DNA of 64,000 nt from Pseudomonas allokribbensis (GCF_014863605.1 NZ_CP062252.1:1373001-1437000), one strand, 5' to 3'; shown: positions 25,721 to 36,327, numbered from the stretch's first letter. Numbers and translations: made by a program. The notes: generated by a model from the sequence alone, not told the origin.

Positions 25721-26782
25721 ATGACTCAGCGAAAAATCATCCACGTCGACTGTGACTGTTTCTACGCCGCCATCGAGATGCGGGACGATCCGCGTCTGGC
25801 CGGCAAGCCGTTGGCGGTCGGTGGTTCGGCGGACCGACGCGGGGTGATCGCCACCTGCAACTATGAGGCGAGGGCTTACGGCGTTCGTTCGGCGATGTCT
25901 TCCGGGCATGCCTTGAAACTGTGCCCGGACCTGACCATCGTCAAGCCGCGGATGGATGCCTATCGCGAGGCGTCGAAGGAAATTCATACGATCTTTCGCG
26001 ATTACACCGACCTGATCGAGCCGCTGTCGCTGGACGAGGCCTACCTGGATGTCTCGGACAGCGCGCATTTCGGTGGCAGCGCCACGCGAATCGCCCAGGA
26101 CATTCGGCGCCGGGTTTCCAATCAATTGCACATCACGGTCTCGGCCGGCGTCGCGCCGAACAAGTTTCTGGCCAAGATCGCCAGCGACTGGAAAAAACCC
26201 AACGGCCTGTTTGTCATCACCCCGGACCAGGTCGAAGACTTCGTCAGCGGTCTGCCGGTGAGCAAGTTGCACGGTGTCGGCAAAGTCACCGCCGACAAGC
26301 TGGGCAAGCTCGGTATCAACGACTGTCTGCAATTGCGCGAGTGGGACAAGCTGGCACTGGTACGTGAATTCGGCAGTTTTGGCGAACGGATGTGGAGCCT
26401 GGCGCGTGGGATAGATGACCGTCAGGTGCATAACGACAGTCGTCGTCAGTCAATCAGCGTGGAAAACACCTACGACGTGGATCTGCCGGATCTGCGCAGT
26501 TGCCTGGACAAGCTCCCTGAACTGCTGGAAACCCTGAAAACCCGTATGGCGCGGATCGACAGCAGTTACCGGCCGGGTAAGCCGTTCGTCAAAGTGAAGT
26601 TTCACGATTTCACCCAGACCACACTGGAACAGGCCGGGGCAGGGCGGGATCTGGGCAGTTACCAATTGATGCTGACGCAGGCGTTCAATCGCGGTGGCAA
26701 ACCGGTGCGGCTGCTTGGGGTGGGCGTGCGGCTGGAGGATTTGCGCGGCGGCTTTGAACAAATGGAGTTGTTTGAGCGGTAG
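25721..26782 (+). CDS. dinB: DNA polymerase IV (DinB)
   Basis: A 353-residue Y-family translesion polymerase. Palm motifs are IIHVDCDCFYAAIE with the first metal Asp, and PLSLDEAYLDVS with the Asp-Glu pair. The thumb has two HhH-like turns (LPVSKLHGVGKVTADKLGKLGI), followed by the little-finger domain. The C-terminal QMELF is a beta-clamp binding motif. SOS control is indicated by the LexA box at 25656. Single gene, terminated at 26791. Confidence 0.96.
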   Translation: MTQRKIIHVDCDCFYAAIEMRDDPRLAGKPLAVGGSADRRGVIATCNYEARAYGVRSAMSSGHALKLCPDLTIVKPRMDAYREASKEIHTIFRDYTDLIEPLSLDEAYLDVSDSAHFGGSATRIAQDIRRRVSNQLHITVSAGVAPNKFLAKIASDWKKPNGLFVITPDQVEDFVSGLPVSKLHGVGKVTADKLGKLGINDCLQLREWDKLALVREFGSFGERMWSLARGIDDRQVHNDSRRQSISVENTYDVDLPDLRSCLDKLPELLETLKTRMARIDSSYRPGKPFVKVKFHDFTQTTLEQAGAGRDLGSYQLMLTQAFNRGGKPVRLLGVGVRLEDLRGGFEQMELFER

Positions 26783-26790
26783 CGCGCATA

Positions 26791-26820
26791 AAAAAGCCCG
26801 AAACAGGTTCGGGCTCCTTT
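26791..26820. terminator. Terminator after dinB
   Basis: AAGCCCGAA and TTCGGGCT enclose a short loop and are followed by CCTTT; A-rich on its left, so it can also end the convergent lipoprotein gene. Confidence 0.75.
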
Positions 26821-26830
26821 AAAGCGGCTT

Positions 26831-27784
26831 TCAGTTCGGACCTGGATCCGCCACCAGTCGCCCGGCATCCTTGGTCAGAGACTTGAGAAACTCAGCCTGC
26901 AACTCGGGATCGTTACGCGTCAACTCGATCAGGCTTTGCTCCAGCTCACTGGCTTCTTCTTCAAGACCCAGTTCCGACAGACGCTTGACCCGGTGGACCC
27001 ACTGGCTCACTTCGTCGTCTTCCAGATCGTCGTAAATCAGCCCGTGTGCTTCCAGCAATTTGCCGCGCAGGTGACTGCAGATTGTCAGGGACGAGTCGGA
27101 ATGCACGTCATCCTTGGCGTCTTCGACGCTGATCTGCAGTTTGCCCACATGATTCAGATCGTTCTCGGCGAACGGACTGTCCAGCAGGTTCAGGCGCAAC
27201 ACACCGTTACGGTCGGTGGTCATGTCGAAGGTCTGCTTGCCGGCCTTGACCTGCACCGGGCGCTCGCTCCACGGCAGGCTCGAATACTCCATGCGCTTGT
27301 CGCGCTGGACTTCATCGATACCGGCCAGGTTCTGCTGTGCACGACCATGGGACTGCACGTTCATGAACGGATTGAGCCCGGCGAATCCGTAGCTCAGCCA
27401 GTCCTTGGTCACGCTGTCCGGCAGGGTGCCGAGGGCGAACACGTTGACCACATTCGCGCCGACACCGGCCACCACCGCCACTGCACCCAGCGGAATCTCG
27501 TAGATTTCGCGCCAGGGTTGGTAAGGCGTGTAGCGGTCATAACGACGGGTGACTTCGAACTCGGTGACTTCGAAGGTTTTCTGCTCGTTGATCTTCACGC
27601 GTCGTTGCGGCAGCTCGAGCACCTTAGGCTCACCGACATCGATCTGCAGGCTGTGATCGAGCAGCTTTCGCTCGACCCGCTCTTCGTGCTCGCTGCGCTG
27701 TGACATGTGATTGGCACAGCCGCTGACCAGCAGGGCGCCACACAAGGTGGCGCCTCCGAGGCCTAAGGTGTTTCGCTTGAACAT
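26831..27784 (-). CDS. Conserved lipoprotein of unknown function
   Basis: A 317-residue predicted lipoprotein: signal with lipobox LLVSGC (Cys23), then an Arg/Glu-rich region. A hydrophobic stretch at about 98-120 (GAVAVVAGVGANVVNVFALG) could be a membrane segment or buried strand. The C-terminal ~80 residues are acidic and helical (DDLEDDEVSQWVHRVKRLSELGLEEEASELEQ). I do not recognise a named family. It directly follows proS on the same strand with a 17-base gap, suggesting co-transcription. Confidence 0.7.
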   Translation of the reverse strand: MFKRNTLGLGGATLCGALLVSGCANHMSQRSEHEERVERKLLDHSLQIDVGEPKVLELPQRRVKINEQKTFEVTEFEVTRRYDRYTPYQPWREIYEIPLGAVAVVAGVGANVVNVFALGTLPDSVTKDWLSYGFAGLNPFMNVQSHGRAQQNLAGIDEVQRDKRMEYSSLPWSERPVQVKAGKQTFDMTTDRNGVLRLNLLDSPFAENDLNHVGKLQISVEDAKDDVHSDSSLTICSHLRGKLLEAHGLIYDDLEDDEVSQWVHRVKRLSELGLEEEASELEQSLIELTRNDPELQAEFLKSLTKDAGRLVADPGPN

Positions 27785-27801
27785 GAGGTCTCTATCTGGT
27801 T

Positions 27802-29517
27802 TCAGCGGCGGATACGGGCCTGAAGGAAGGACAGCACGTCGGCAACCGGCAGCGCTTGCGCCTGGCCTTCGGTACGGCTCTTGTATTCCAGGTTGCCTTC
27901 GGCGAGACCGCGGTCGCTGACCACGATCCGGTGTGGAATGCCGATCAGCTCCATGTCCGCGAACTTGATGCCCGGGCTGGTTTTCTTGTCGCGATCGTCC
28001 AACAGCACTTCGAAGCCGGCCGCGGTCAGTTCCGCGTATAGCTTGTCAGTGGCTTCGCGCACCTGCTCGGTTTCATAGCGCAGAGGTACCAGGGCGATCT
28101 GGAACGGCGCCAGGGTGTCGCTCCAGATGATGCCGTTTTCGTCGTTGTTCTGCTCGATGGCCGCCGCCACCACGCGGGACACGCCAATGCCGTAGCAACC
28201 CATTTCCAGGGTCACAGGCTTGCCGTTCTCGCCCAGCACTTCGCACTTCATCGCCTTGCTGTACTTGTTGCCCAGCTGGAAGATGTGCCCGACTTCGATG
28301 CCACGTGCGATGTCCAGAGTGCCCTTGCCGTCCGGGCTTGGGTCGCCGGCCACGACGTTACGCAGGTCGGCCACGGTCGGAACCGGCAGGTCACGCTCCC
28401 AGTTCACGCCGAAGTAGTGCTTGTCGTCGATGTTGGCACCGATGCCGAAGTCGCTCATCAGCTCGACCGAACGGTCGATGATGATCGGCAGCGGCAGGTT
28501 CAGCGGGCCGAGAGAACCGGCGCCGGCGCCGATGGCGTCACGCAGTTCAGCATCGGACGCCATGACCAGCGGGCTGGCGACGCCAGGTTGCTGGGCAGCC
28601 TTGATTTCGTTGAGTTCGTGGTCGCCACGGATGACCAGGGCGATCAGCTTGCCTTCTTCTTCGGCGTGCACGATCAAGGTCTTGATGGTCTTTTCAATCG
28701 GCAGACTGAATTTCTCCACCAGGGCCGCGATGGTCTTGGTGTCCGGGGTATCAACCAGACGCAGTTCTTCGGCCGGCGCAGCGCGGGAAGTTTCACGCGG
28801 TACGGCTTCGGCTTTCTCGATGTTCGCGGCGTAGTCGGAGCCGTTGCTGAAGGCGATATCGTCTTCACCGGACTCGGCCAGCACGTGGAACTCGTGGGAA
28901 CCGGCGCCACCGATGGAGCCGTTGTCGGCTTCAACCGGGCGGAATTTCAGGCCAAGGCGTGTGAACACGTTGCAGTACGCTTCGTGCATGCGGTCATAAG
29001 TGACCTGCAGCGACGCCTGGTCGGCGTGGAACGAGTAGGCGTCCTTCATGATGAATTCACGGCCGCGCATCAAACCGAAGCGTGGGCGGATTTCGTCACG
29101 GAACTTGGTCTGGATCTGGTACAGGTTGATTGGCAACTGCTTGTAGCTGCTCAACTCGTTGCGCATCAGATCGGTGATCACTTCTTCGTGGGTCGGGCCC
29201 GCGCAGAAATCGCGACCGTGACGGTCTTTGAAACGCAGCAACTCAGGACCGTATTCTTCCCAGCGACCCGATTCCTGCCACAGCTCGGCCGGTTGGGTGC
29301 TCGGCATCAACACTTCCAGAGAGCCGGCGGCGTTCATCTCTTCGCGAACGATGGCTTCTACCTTGCGCATAACCCGCAAGCCCATCGGCAGCCAGGTGTA
29401 CAGGCCCGAGGCGAGTTTGCGGATCATGCCGGCGCGCAGCATCAGCTGATGGCTGATCACGACCGCGTCGGAAGGCGTTTCTTTCTGTGTGGCGAGCAAA
29501 AATTGACTGGTGCGCAT
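27802..29517 (-). CDS. proS: Prolyl-tRNA synthetase
   Basis: A 571-residue bacterial-type class II ProRS. Motif 1-3 regions are visible ([14 protein letters not shown], then [28 protein letters not shown], and [14 protein letters not shown] near 440). The INS-type editing domain lies between motifs 2 and 3 (~230-390), as in E. coli, and the anticodon-binding domain is C-terminal. Start ATG at 29517 matches E. coli ProRS (MRTSQFLL). Essential housekeeping gene. Confidence 0.97.
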   Translation of the reverse strand: MRTSQFLLATQKETPSDAVVISHQLMLRAGMIRKLASGLYTWLPMGLRVMRKVEAIVREEMNAAGSLEVLMPSTQPAELWQESGRWEEYGPELLRFKDRHGRDFCAGPTHEEVITDLMRNELSSYKQLPINLYQIQTKFRDEIRPRFGLMRGREFIMKDAYSFHADQASLQVTYDRMHEAYCNVFTRLGLKFRPVEADNGSIGGAGSHEFHVLAESGEDDIAFSNGSDYAANIEKAEAVPRETSRAAPAEELRLVDTPDTKTIAALVEKFSLPIEKTIKTLIVHAEEEGKLIALVIRGDHELNEIKAAQQPGVASPLVMASDAELRDAIGAGAGSLGPLNLPLPIIIDRSVELMSDFGIGANIDDKHYFGVNWERDLPVPTVADLRNVVAGDPSPDGKGTLDIARGIEVGHIFQLGNKYSKAMKCEVLGENGKPVTLEMGCYGIGVSRVVAAAIEQNNDENGIIWSDTLAPFQIALVPLRYETEQVREATDKLYAELTAAGFEVLLDDRDKKTSPGIKFADMELIGIPHRIVVSDRGLAEGNLEYKSRTEGQAQALPVADVLSFLQARIRR

Positions 29518-29597
29518 GGTTGGCCGTTGTCGGTTGCTATGACTGGAAATGACGGAGCAGTGTACCGGCGAGAGCTGCCGACGTACAGAAGTGCAGG

Positions 29598-29621
29598 CCC
29601 GGCGGGAACCCTCCCGCCGGG
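29598..29621. repeat. GC-rich hairpin between ampG and proS
   Basis: CCCGGCGGGA and TCCCGCCGGG pair around ACCC, just after the ampG stop on the minus strand. There is no T run, so it may be a Rho-independent-like stop or an mRNA-stabilising hairpin. Confidence 0.6.
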
Positions 29622-29632
29622 TGCGAGATGTC

Positions 29633-31192
29633 TTACGATTCTTCGGCGACCGGCGTCGGCACGGGTTCCGGTGTCGGCGTCGGGCCTTCGCGGCGGCTCT
29701 CCTGGAACCAGTGCAAGGCGATCAACACGAGCGTCGGGACACCCAGTAGTGCGGTGATCATGAAGAAGTTGTGATAGCCGAACTTCTCCACCATCACCCC
29801 GGAGTAGCCGCCGATGAGGCGAGGCAGCAACAGCATGATCGAGCTGAGCAGGGCGTACTGGGTGGCGGAGAATTTCAGGTTGGTCAGGCTGGACAGGTAA
29901 GCGACGAACGCCGACGTGGCCATGCCCGAACTGAAGTTGTCGAGGGAGATGGTCACGATCAGCATCTTCAGGTTCGGGCCCATGTCGGCCAGCATCACGA
30001 ACAACAGGTTGGTGCCTGCCGATGCCGCGCCGCCAATGAACAAAATCGGCAGGATGCCGAAGCGCACGATCAAAAGGCCGCCCATGCCTGCACCGACCAG
30101 CGTCATGATCAGGCCGAAGATCTTGCTGACGCTGGCGATCTGGTCCTTGGTGAAACCCTGATCGATATAGAACACGTTGGCCATGACGCCCATGACCGTA
30201 TCCGACATCCGATAGGTGGCGATCAAGCCCAGCAACAGCAGGGCCTGCCAGCGGTAGCGCAGGATGAAGTCGTTGACCGGGGTCAGCACCGGCGCGAGGC
30301 CACGGCGACCCATGGTCGAAAGGCACAGGCCGGTCAGCAGGGTATAGAGGATGGCGCGCAGGAAAGCCCGGTCTTCCAGCAGCAGGTCCAGCGGGCTCAT
30401 GGTGCCGAACAGCACGCTGGCGAAATCGGTGTTGTAGAGCTGGGTGAACATGGCCGGTACGGAGACCAGCAGGACGATCAGCACGAACACCGACATCAGT
30501 TGATGCATGAAGGTATAGCGCCCGGCCTGCAACTGGGTGCGCAACGGCACGGGTGGCTCGCGCATCAGCAGTGTGGTGAGCAGGGCAGGGACCATCAATG
30601 CGCCGAACAGCACGTAGGTGCCGGTCCAGGCGGAATGCTGATAGTTGAACCCGGTGGAGCCGAAGCCCTCAGCGAAGAACAGGGCGCCGGCGGTCGCGAG
30701 CAGGGCAGCGACCCGATAGCCGGACATATAACTGGCGGCCAGCGCGGCCTGGCGGTTGTCTTCGGCGATTTCCAGGCGATAGGCGTCGACGGCGATGTCC
30801 TGGGTGGCGGAGGCGAAGGCGACGATCACGGCGATGGCGATCAGCCAGGACAGGTGTTTCTGCGGGTCGCAGAAGCCCATGCCGATCAAGCCGAGGATCA
30901 CCAGCGATTGCGAAAGCACCAGCCACGAACGGCGTCGACCCAGCTTGCCGAGCAACGGCAGGCGCCATTGATCGAGCAGCGGTGACCAGACCCATTTGAA
31001 GGCATAAGCCAGACCGATCAGACTGGCATAGCCGATCGTCTCACGGGCTACACCGGCTTCACGCAGCCAGACCGAAAGTGTCGAGAACACCAGCATGTAC
31101 GGCAGGCCGGCGGCGAAACCCAGCAACAACAGCACGAGCGTCGAAGGACTGGCATAGGCGGCGAGCGCGGCGCGCCAGGTTTTACGGGGCAT
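29633..31192 (-). CDS. ampG: AmpG-family muropeptide permease
   Basis: A 519-residue MFS permease with about 12-14 hydrophobic helices. The AmpG signatures [27 protein letters not shown] near the N-terminus and [13 protein letters not shown] (~130-142) are clear. AmpG imports anhydromuropeptides for recycling, and thereby feeds AmpR/AmpC beta-lactamase induction. The C-terminal tail is Pro/Thr-rich ([16 protein letters not shown]). Pseudomonads can have two paralogues (AmpG and AmpP); which one this is cannot be settled here. Confidence 0.85.
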   Translation of the reverse strand: MPRKTWRAALAAYASPSTLVLLLLGFAAGLPYMLVFSTLSVWLREAGVARETIGYASLIGLAYAFKWVWSPLLDQWRLPLLGKLGRRRSWLVLSQSLVILGLIGMGFCDPQKHLSWLIAIAVIVAFASATQDIAVDAYRLEIAEDNRQAALAASYMSGYRVAALLATAGALFFAEGFGSTGFNYQHSAWTGTYVLFGALMVPALLTTLLMREPPVPLRTQLQAGRYTFMHQLMSVFVLIVLLVSVPAMFTQLYNTDFASVLFGTMSPLDLLLEDRAFLRAILYTLLTGLCLSTMGRRGLAPVLTPVNDFILRYRWQALLLLGLIATYRMSDTVMGVMANVFYIDQGFTKDQIASVSKIFGLIMTLVGAGMGGLLIVRFGILPILFIGGAASAGTNLLFVMLADMGPNLKMLIVTISLDNFSSGMATSAFVAYLSSLTNLKFSATQYALLSSIMLLLPRLIGGYSGVMVEKFGYHNFFMITALLGVPTLVLIALHWFQESRREGPTPTPEPVPTPVAEES

Positions 31193-31235
31193 GGGCTGAA
31201 GTCTGCCTCAAGATTGCGAAAACAAAGCGCGCACT

Positions 31236-31619
31236 CTAACCGCTGTGCTCTACCGGACGCCAGCCATGACGCCGAATATCCACACGATTGTTCAGGATGG
31301 TAACGCCTTCCATACGCAATCGTGCCCGTTGCTCATCTCCGGAAGGGCTGCCCACCGGCAGGCTGATCCGACCGCCGGCACCGAGTACCCGGTGCCAGGG
31401 CAGCTTCGTGTCGCCGGGTAATTGGCTCAGGGTGCGGCCGACCCAGCGGGCGGCGCGCCCCAACCCGGCGAGTTCAGCCAACTGACCATAGCTGACGACC
31501 TTGCCCTCAGGTACTTGGGCAAGGGTCGAGTAGAGTGCCGTGCGTCGGATTTGCGGATCGTTTTCGCAGGCTTGTATCGGGTCTGTCACGTGCGCCGTTC
31601 CTGAACAGGGTCGATTCAT
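31236..31619 (-). CDS. Alkyltransferase-like protein (ATL), MGMT family
   Basis: A 127-residue protein of the O6-alkylguanine transferase fold. The HTH region KVVSYGQLAELAGLGRAARWVGRTLSQLP is intact. The active site reads PWHRV (74-78) instead of PCHRV, with Trp75 replacing the catalytic Cys. This is diagnostic of ATL proteins, which bind O6-alkylguanine without repair and hand lesions to nucleotide excision repair. A GTG at 31589 (VTDPIQ) is an alternative start that would remove a poorly conserved decapeptide. Confidence 0.88.
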   Translation of the reverse strand: MNRPCSGTAHVTDPIQACENDPQIRRTALYSTLAQVPEGKVVSYGQLAELAGLGRAARWVGRTLSQLPGDTKLPWHRVLGAGGRISLPVGSPSGDEQRARLRMEGVTILNNRVDIRRHGWRPVEHSG

Positions 31620-31754
31620 GGGTTAAAGGTTAATCCGTGATCGGGCAATTGAGAAATGAACTCAACAGAAATAGCCGAGTCATTCCTTGTCAGGGGATTA
31701 TTCCTACGGATAATGCCGACCCTTTTTTCGCAAACTTGAGCTCCCGATTCGCTT

Positions 31755-32762
31755 ATGTTGTCCAGAACCCTGCTGTGCCTTGCTGTCTTCAGTGCGTCCA
31801 CGCCCTTGCTTGCCGATACCGTCTGGTTGAAGAACGGTGACAAGCTGAGCGGCAAAATCACCCTGTTCGACGGCGGCAAGTTGCTGGTCCAGACCCAGTA
31901 CGCCGGTGCGGTCACCATCGACTGGAAGCAGGTGAAGACGCTGGAAAGTGATCAGGAACTGCTGGTCAAGCAGGACGCGTACAGCGGCGAAAAAGCCAAG
32001 TCGCTGACCGCCGCCGAAGACGGCAAGGTCACCCTGGCCAACGGTGAAGCGCCGAAAACCGTCGAGCTGGCGAGCATCCAGCAGATTCTCAAGCCCAAGC
32101 CTGTGGTCGAGGATCTCGTCTGGAAGGGCAATGTCGACCTGGCCCTGGATTATCAGCGTGCTGAAAAAGACACCAATGACTACGACATCGGCTTCAAGAC
32201 CTCGGCGCGCCATGGCCGTTGGCGTCATACCGCTGAGGGCGAGTACAACCGCGAAGTCCAGGATGAGGTGGTGACCACCAATAACTGGCGTGCCGAATAC
32301 GCCCTGGACCGCTTCCTGACTGATAAGTGGTTCTGGCAGGGGCGTCTGAACTACAAGCGTGATTACGTCGAAGAGCTGTCACGCCAGCGGGTGGTCGGTA
32401 CCGGTCCGGGCTACCAGTTCTGGGATGACGAGCTGGGGGCGTTCTCGCTCGGCTCGCTGCTCAACCGCACCGACTACGAGTACAGCGATGGCGGCAAGGA
32501 CAACTTCTATTCCGTCGCGATGAAGTGGGACTACAACCGCTACCTGATCGGCAAGAAGGTGCAGTTCTTCACCACCGGCGAGATTGGCAAGCCACTGTCA
32601 GACGTCGCCAACTATGCCCTGGATTCGGAAGTGGGCCTGCGCTACAAGGTGACGGACTGGGCCTCGCTCAATCTCAAGGCCGAGCGTGACATCATCAGTG
32701 GTACCAAGGATGCCGATCTGAACAAGACCCGCTACACCGCCGGGTTTGGCGTGGCCTGGTAA
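31755..32762 (+). CDS. DUF481 outer-membrane beta-barrel protein
   Basis: A 335-residue secreted protein with a signal peptide (MLSRTLLCLAVFSASTPLLA) and an N-terminal soluble part (~21-110, containing DTVWLKNGDKLSGKITLFDGGKL). This is followed by a DUF481/YdiY-type barrel of alternating strands (KTSARHGRWRHTAEGEY, then WQGRLNYKRDYVEEL) that ends FGVAW, an aromatic-ended last strand typical for outer-membrane insertion. Function is unknown; relatives are salt- or pH-responsive in enterics. Terminator at 32776. Confidence 0.85.
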   Translation: MLSRTLLCLAVFSASTPLLADTVWLKNGDKLSGKITLFDGGKLLVQTQYAGAVTIDWKQVKTLESDQELLVKQDAYSGEKAKSLTAAEDGKVTLANGEAPKTVELASIQQILKPKPVVEDLVWKGNVDLALDYQRAEKDTNDYDIGFKTSARHGRWRHTAEGEYNREVQDEVVTTNNWRAEYALDRFLTDKWFWQGRLNYKRDYVEELSRQRVVGTGPGYQFWDDELGAFSLGSLLNRTDYEYSDGGKDNFYSVAMKWDYNRYLIGKKVQFFTTGEIGKPLSDVANYALDSEVGLRYKVTDWASLNLKAERDIISGTKDADLNKTRYTAGFGVAW

Positions 32763-32775
32763 GGTCATCCAGAAA

Positions 32776-32816
32776 AAAGAATCGCAACCCTCATCCGGTT
32801 GCGATTTTTTTTGTCG
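32776..32816 (+). terminator. Terminator after the DUF481 gene
   Basis: AATCGCAACC and GGTTGCGATT enclose a CTCATCC loop and are followed by a run of T. Confidence 0.92.
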
Positions 32817-32835
32817 GTACAAAACAGGCGCCCAC

Positions 32836-32870
32836 AAAAAAGCCCCGCTTTTAAGGGCGGGGCTTTTTAC
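32836..32870 (-). terminator. Terminator of the cold-shock gene
   Basis: AAAAAGCCCCGC and GCGGGGCTTTTT pair around a TTTTAAGG loop, 16 bases beyond the csp stop on the minus strand, with T runs on both sides. Confidence 0.9.
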
Positions 32871-32885
32871 TAAAGAAGCTACAAG

Positions 32886-33095
32886 TTAGATAACTTGTAC
32901 TTCTTCAGCTTGCATGCCTTTCTGACCGCGGGTAGCGATGAAAGAAACCTGTTGGCCTTCTTTCAGGCTTTTGAAGCCGTCGGATTGGATAGCTTTGAAG
33001 TGAACGAACAGGTCGTCACCGGATTGTGGAGTGATGAAGCCGAAGCCTTTTTCATCGTTGAACCACTTAACGGTACCGGTTTGGCGATTAGACAT
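32886..33095 (-). CDS. Cold-shock-domain protein
   Basis: A 69-residue CspA-family nucleic-acid chaperone. RNP1 is KGFGFI and RNP2 is LFVHF, both intact, in the usual [17 protein letters not shown] context. It binds single-stranded RNA/DNA to melt structure. A ~120-base leader before the ATG (33096-33215) is the kind of long 5' UTR seen on cold-shock mRNAs. Which of the several Pseudomonas Csp paralogues it is (CspA, CapB or other) is not settled. Confidence 0.95.
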   Translation of the reverse strand: MSNRQTGTVKWFNDEKGFGFITPQSGDDLFVHFKAIQSDGFKSLKEGQQVSFIATRGQKGMQAEEVQVI

Positions 33096-33449
33096 GGTGT
33101 AACTCCTTGAACAAAGATAACTGCGACTCAGGAAGAACCCTGGCCGAGACTGAGTGCAAAGAGCAGGAAAAATTCTTGTAGATGGTTGGATCGAAATTCA
33201 ACATATCGTGTAGAGATTCTCAGTGACACAAGCAGCACAGTGGCGCCACCTTAACCCTTTTTCCGGAACGTGCCAATGCTTCTTGCGAAGGTTTCTCCGT
33301 TTTAAGGATCGGCGGTGTGACGGTTCGTCGCCAGGCCGTGTAATTCCTGCATGTTCGGCGAGAATTGCAGCCCGGACTTTGAACCCGGCGGCGCGCCCGG
33401 TAAGATGCCGGACAGATTTTTTCCACCTCGCTATTCAGGACACCCCGCC
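33096..33449. promoter_or_regulatory. 354-base divergent promoter region between csp and dcd
   Basis: The csp side (33096-33220) is AT-richer and likely contains its long leader and promoter. The dcd side (33221-33449) contains the dcd promoter. Open frames through it (33223-33453, 33351 onward) lack ribosome sites. I see no RNA gene or strong hairpin here. Confidence 0.45.
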
Positions 33450-34016
33450 ATGAGCATCAAATCGGACAAGTGGATTCGCCGCATGGCGCAGGAACACGGC
33501 ATGATCGAGCCGTTCGTCGAGCGCCAGGTGCGCGGCAGCGACGACAGCCGTGTGATCTCCTACGGTGTGTCGAGCTACGGCTACGATGTGCGTTGCACCA
33601 ATCATTTCAAGGTGTTCACCAACATCAATTCGGCCATCGTCGATCCGAAGAACTTCGACGCCGGCAGCTTCGTCGACGTTCACAGTGACGTCTGCATCAT
33701 CCCGCCGAACTCCTTCGCCCTGGCCACGACCGTTGAATACTTCCGTATTCCGCGCAATGTCCTGACCATCTGCCTGGGCAAAAGCACCTACGCCCGTTGC
33801 GGCATCATCGTCAACGTCACCCCGCTCGAGCCTGAGTGGGAAGGCCAGGTGACCCTGGAGTTCTCGAACACCACCAACCTGCCGGCGAAGATCTACGCCA
33901 ATGAAGGTGTGGCGCAGATGTTGTTCCTCGAATCCGACGAGGAATGCGAAGTCTCCTACAAGGACCGTGCCGGCAAGTACCAGGGCCAACGTGGCGTGAC
34001 CCTGCCGCGCACCTGA
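33450..34016 (+). CDS. dcd: dCTP deaminase
   Basis: A 188-residue trimeric dCTP deaminase giving dUTP for thymidylate synthesis. The family blocks [13 protein letters not shown], the active-site [33 protein letters not shown] and the C-terminal [18 protein letters not shown] are complete. ATG 33450 is used because [13 protein letters not shown] is the conserved N-terminus; the frame is open upstream to 33351 without a ribosome site. Confidence 0.96.
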   Translation: MSIKSDKWIRRMAQEHGMIEPFVERQVRGSDDSRVISYGVSSYGYDVRCTNHFKVFTNINSAIVDPKNFDAGSFVDVHSDVCIIPPNSFALATTVEYFRIPRNVLTICLGKSTYARCGIIVNVTPLEPEWEGQVTLEFSNTTNLPAKIYANEGVAQMLFLESDEECEVSYKDRAGKYQGQRGVTLPRT

Positions 34017-34122
34017 GCCGTCCATCCGGCAGTTACCGGGAATTCTTCGGCGGGTAGACACTCTATGGGGTGTACTGCCCGTTTCGCGAACAGCGCAACG
34101 GGCCTTCGCCGAGGAGTGCTCC

Positions 34123-34332
34123 ATGAAGATCGATCCGCAAATCACTGCCGAACTGGCAAGGCTCGAGCCCAATCAGGTTGGCGTATTGGCCTGGTCGTTG
34201 TTGGCACACCCGCCCATCACCACGGCCGGCGGAATCCCTCACCAGCCTGATCCCGACACCCCCAACGAAGAGCCGACCGAACCCGGCGAGCCTACGTTGC
34301 CGGATAAACCGCCACCGGCGCCCGTTGCCTGA
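34123..34332 (+). CDS. Small hypothetical protein with Pro/Glu-rich tail
   Basis: A 69-residue protein: a helical front half (MKIDPQITAELARLEPNQVG, then VLAWSLLAHPP) and a disordered tail rich in Pro, Glu and Thr (DPDTPNEEPTEPGEPTLPDK). The ATG has a clear GAGGAG at 34110-34115. No named family recognised and no neighbours that suggest a role. Ended by the long perfect stem at 34348. Confidence 0.6.
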   Translation: MKIDPQITAELARLEPNQVGVLAWSLLAHPPITTAGGIPHQPDPDTPNEEPTEPGEPTLPDKPPPAPVA

Positions 34333-34347
34333 TCCGTGAGTGAATGC

Positions 34348-34393
34348 ATGGCCCGTCGGCTGATGTCCTGAAAGACTTCAGCCGACGGGCCAT
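34348..34393. terminator. Long perfect stem between convergent genes
   Basis: ATGGCCCGTCGGCTGA pairs over all 16 positions with TCAGCCGACGGGCCAT around 14 bases, between the small gene at 34123 and the aotP-like gene. It is followed by ATTTCGTT rather than a clean T run. Confidence 0.75.
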
Positions 34394-34430
34394 ATTTCGT
34401 TATGGGGGCCCTGCCGGCAGGGCTGCGGGC

Positions 34431-35195
34431 TTACTTGAGGTTGCCGCTGAGAAACTGCTTCAGGCGTTCGCTCTTCGGATTACCCAGCACTTCCTCCGGC
34501 GCGCCTTCTTCTTCCACCAGCCCTTGGTGCAGGAACAGCACCTGGCTCGACACCTTGCGCGCAAAACTCATCTCGTGGGTCACCATGATCATGGTCCGGC
34601 CTTCCTCGGCCAGGCCCTGAATCACCTTCAGCACTTCGCCGACCAGTTCCGGGTCGAGTGCCGAGGTCGGCTCGTCGAACAGCATGACTTCCGGCTCCAT
34701 CGCCAACGCGCGGGCAATGGCCACCCGTTGCTGCTGGCCGCCGGACAGGAAGGCCGGGTACTGATCGGCCACCCGTGCCGGCAAGCCAACCTTGTCCAGA
34801 TAACGACGGGCGCGGTCGTCGGCCTCCTGTTTGCTGCAGCCCAGCACCCGGCGCGGGGCCATGGTGATGTTCTCCAGCACGGTCATGTGGCTCCACAGGT
34901 TGAAGTGCTGGAACACCATCGCCAGCCGCGTGCGCAGGCGTTGCAGTTCATTGGCGTCGGCGACGTGCATGCCGTGGCGGTCGGTGACCATGCGGATCGC
35001 CTGGCCGTCGAGGCTCATCGCGCCGTCGTTGGGTTGTTCGAGAAAGTTGATGCAGCGCAAAAAGGTGCTTTTGCCCGAGCCGCTGGCGCCGATCAGACTG
35101 ATCACGTCACCGGTCTTGGCCTTGAGCGAAACGCCTTTGAGCACCTGATGGTCGCCATAGCTTTTGTGCAGGCCTTCTACGGTCAGTTTGTACAT
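34431..35195 (-). CDS. aotP: Arginine/ornithine ABC transporter ATP-binding protein (AotP-like)
   Basis: A 254-residue polar amino-acid ABC ATPase of the HisP group. Walker A is GASGSGKST, followed by the Q-loop region, the signature LSGGQQQR, Walker [13 protein letters not shown] and the H-loop THEMSF. It would power import with the two permeases at 36340 and 37047 and the binding protein at 37832. It is the last gene of the set; argR, which follows aotP in P. aeruginosa, is absent. Substrate (Arg/Lys/ornithine/His) is inferred from the group. Confidence 0.88.
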   Translation of the reverse strand: MYKLTVEGLHKSYGDHQVLKGVSLKAKTGDVISLIGASGSGKSTFLRCINFLEQPNDGAMSLDGQAIRMVTDRHGMHVADANELQRLRTRLAMVFQHFNLWSHMTVLENITMAPRRVLGCSKQEADDRARRYLDKVGLPARVADQYPAFLSGGQQQRVAIARALAMEPEVMLFDEPTSALDPELVGEVLKVIQGLAEEGRTMIMVTHEMSFARKVSSQVLFLHQGLVEEEGAPEEVLGNPKSERLKQFLSGNLK

Positions 35196-35208
35196 GGGAC
35201 AGGCATCC

Positions 35209-36327
35209 TCAAGGCGAAAGTAAGTAGCCGCTGCGATAGGCTTCGGCGCCCGCGACGTGGGCGATCACCATGCCGGCCGTCGCCATGCGCCGCAGCGAGC
35301 GGGCATAGAGAAGACCGGAAGCGGTGCAATGGACTGGCGTGACCCGGTCGGTGATCGGGTCAATGATTTCGGCGATTTTCTGCCCGGCTTCCAGGTACTG
35401 GCCGGGCGTGGCTGTGTACACCAATAGCCCGCCGAACGGTGTCACGACCGGCTCTACACCCGCCAGCGGCGTGGCGGGGAGCGGCAGATCCGGCAGGGGT
35501 TTCGGCTCGCCGGCGATGGCGCCGAAGTGAATCAGGTAATCGAGCAAGGCTTCACAGTCACGGCTGGCCAGCGGATGGGTGACGTCCCCCTGGCCGCGAA
35601 GTTCGACGGTGACCGAGAAACTGCCAAGCGGAATCTCGAAGTGTTCGCCGAAGCGCTCCTTCAATTGCCACCACAGCAGGGTGAAGCACTCATCGAACGA
35701 CTGGCCGCCGGAATCGGTCGCCAGCAGGCTCGCCCGGGATTCGATGTAGCGCGCCAGCGGCTCGACCTGCGGCCAGGCCTCGGGCGTGGTGTAAAGGTGG
35801 ACGACGGATTCGAAATCGCAGTGCAGGTCCAGCACCATGTCTGCGTCACAGGCCAGCCGTTGCAGGGTCAGGCGCTGGGATTGCAGCTGAGTCGTGGCGG
35901 TGTGGCGGGCGAGGGCGTTGCGCAGGCTGGTGCGGATCAGTTCCAGGTTGCGCTGCGGGTCGTCGCAGAGCTGCGATTCGATCTCGTTGCCGATCTCTTC
36001 GCTGAGGTCGACGAACCAGCGGTTGAAGTTCTGCCCGCTCTCCAGCTCGTAACGGCCCAGTGGCACGTCCATCAGCACTTGCTCGAGGCCGACCGGGTTG
36101 GCCACCGGCACCAGCACGATTTCGCTGCGCAGGCGGCCGGCGGCTTCCAGCTCCGCCAGGCGCTGCTTGAGGTGCCAGGCCACGAGCATGCCGGGCAGTT
36201 CGTCGGCGTGCAGCGAGGACTGGATGTAGATCTTGCCTTGGGCCCTGTCCGGGCCGAAGTGGAAGCTGTGGATCTGTCGTGCGGTCCCCGGCAGCGGGGC
36301 CAGCAGGTCATGTATCTGGTGGCGCAT
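35209..36327 (-). CDS. aotO: AotO-like succinylglutamate desuccinylase/aspartoacylase-family protein
   Basis: A 372-residue M14-type metalloenzyme-fold protein. Zinc ligands are visible as His40 and Glu43 (LHADELPG) and His169 (LDLHCD). The C-terminal third is a lipoyl-like beta domain ([26 protein letters not shown]). It is 13 bases from the ATPase gene inside the transporter operon, matching aotO in P. aeruginosa aotJQMOP, whose function was never assigned. A peptidase or deacylase acting on imported amino-acid conjugates is a possible role; this is inference. Confidence 0.8.
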   Translation of the reverse strand: MRHQIHDLLAPLPGTARQIHSFHFGPDRAQGKIYIQSSLHADELPGMLVAWHLKQRLAELEAAGRLRSEIVLVPVANPVGLEQVLMDVPLGRYELESGQNFNRWFVDLSEEIGNEIESQLCDDPQRNLELIRTSLRNALARHTATTQLQSQRLTLQRLACDADMVLDLHCDFESVVHLYTTPEAWPQVEPLARYIESRASLLATDSGGQSFDECFTLLWWQLKERFGEHFEIPLGSFSVTVELRGQGDVTHPLASRDCEALLDYLIHFGAIAGEPKPLPDLPLPATPLAGVEPVVTPFGGLLVYTATPGQYLEAGQKIAEIIDPITDRVTPVHCTASGLLYARSLRRMATAGMVIAHVAGAEAYRSGYLLSP

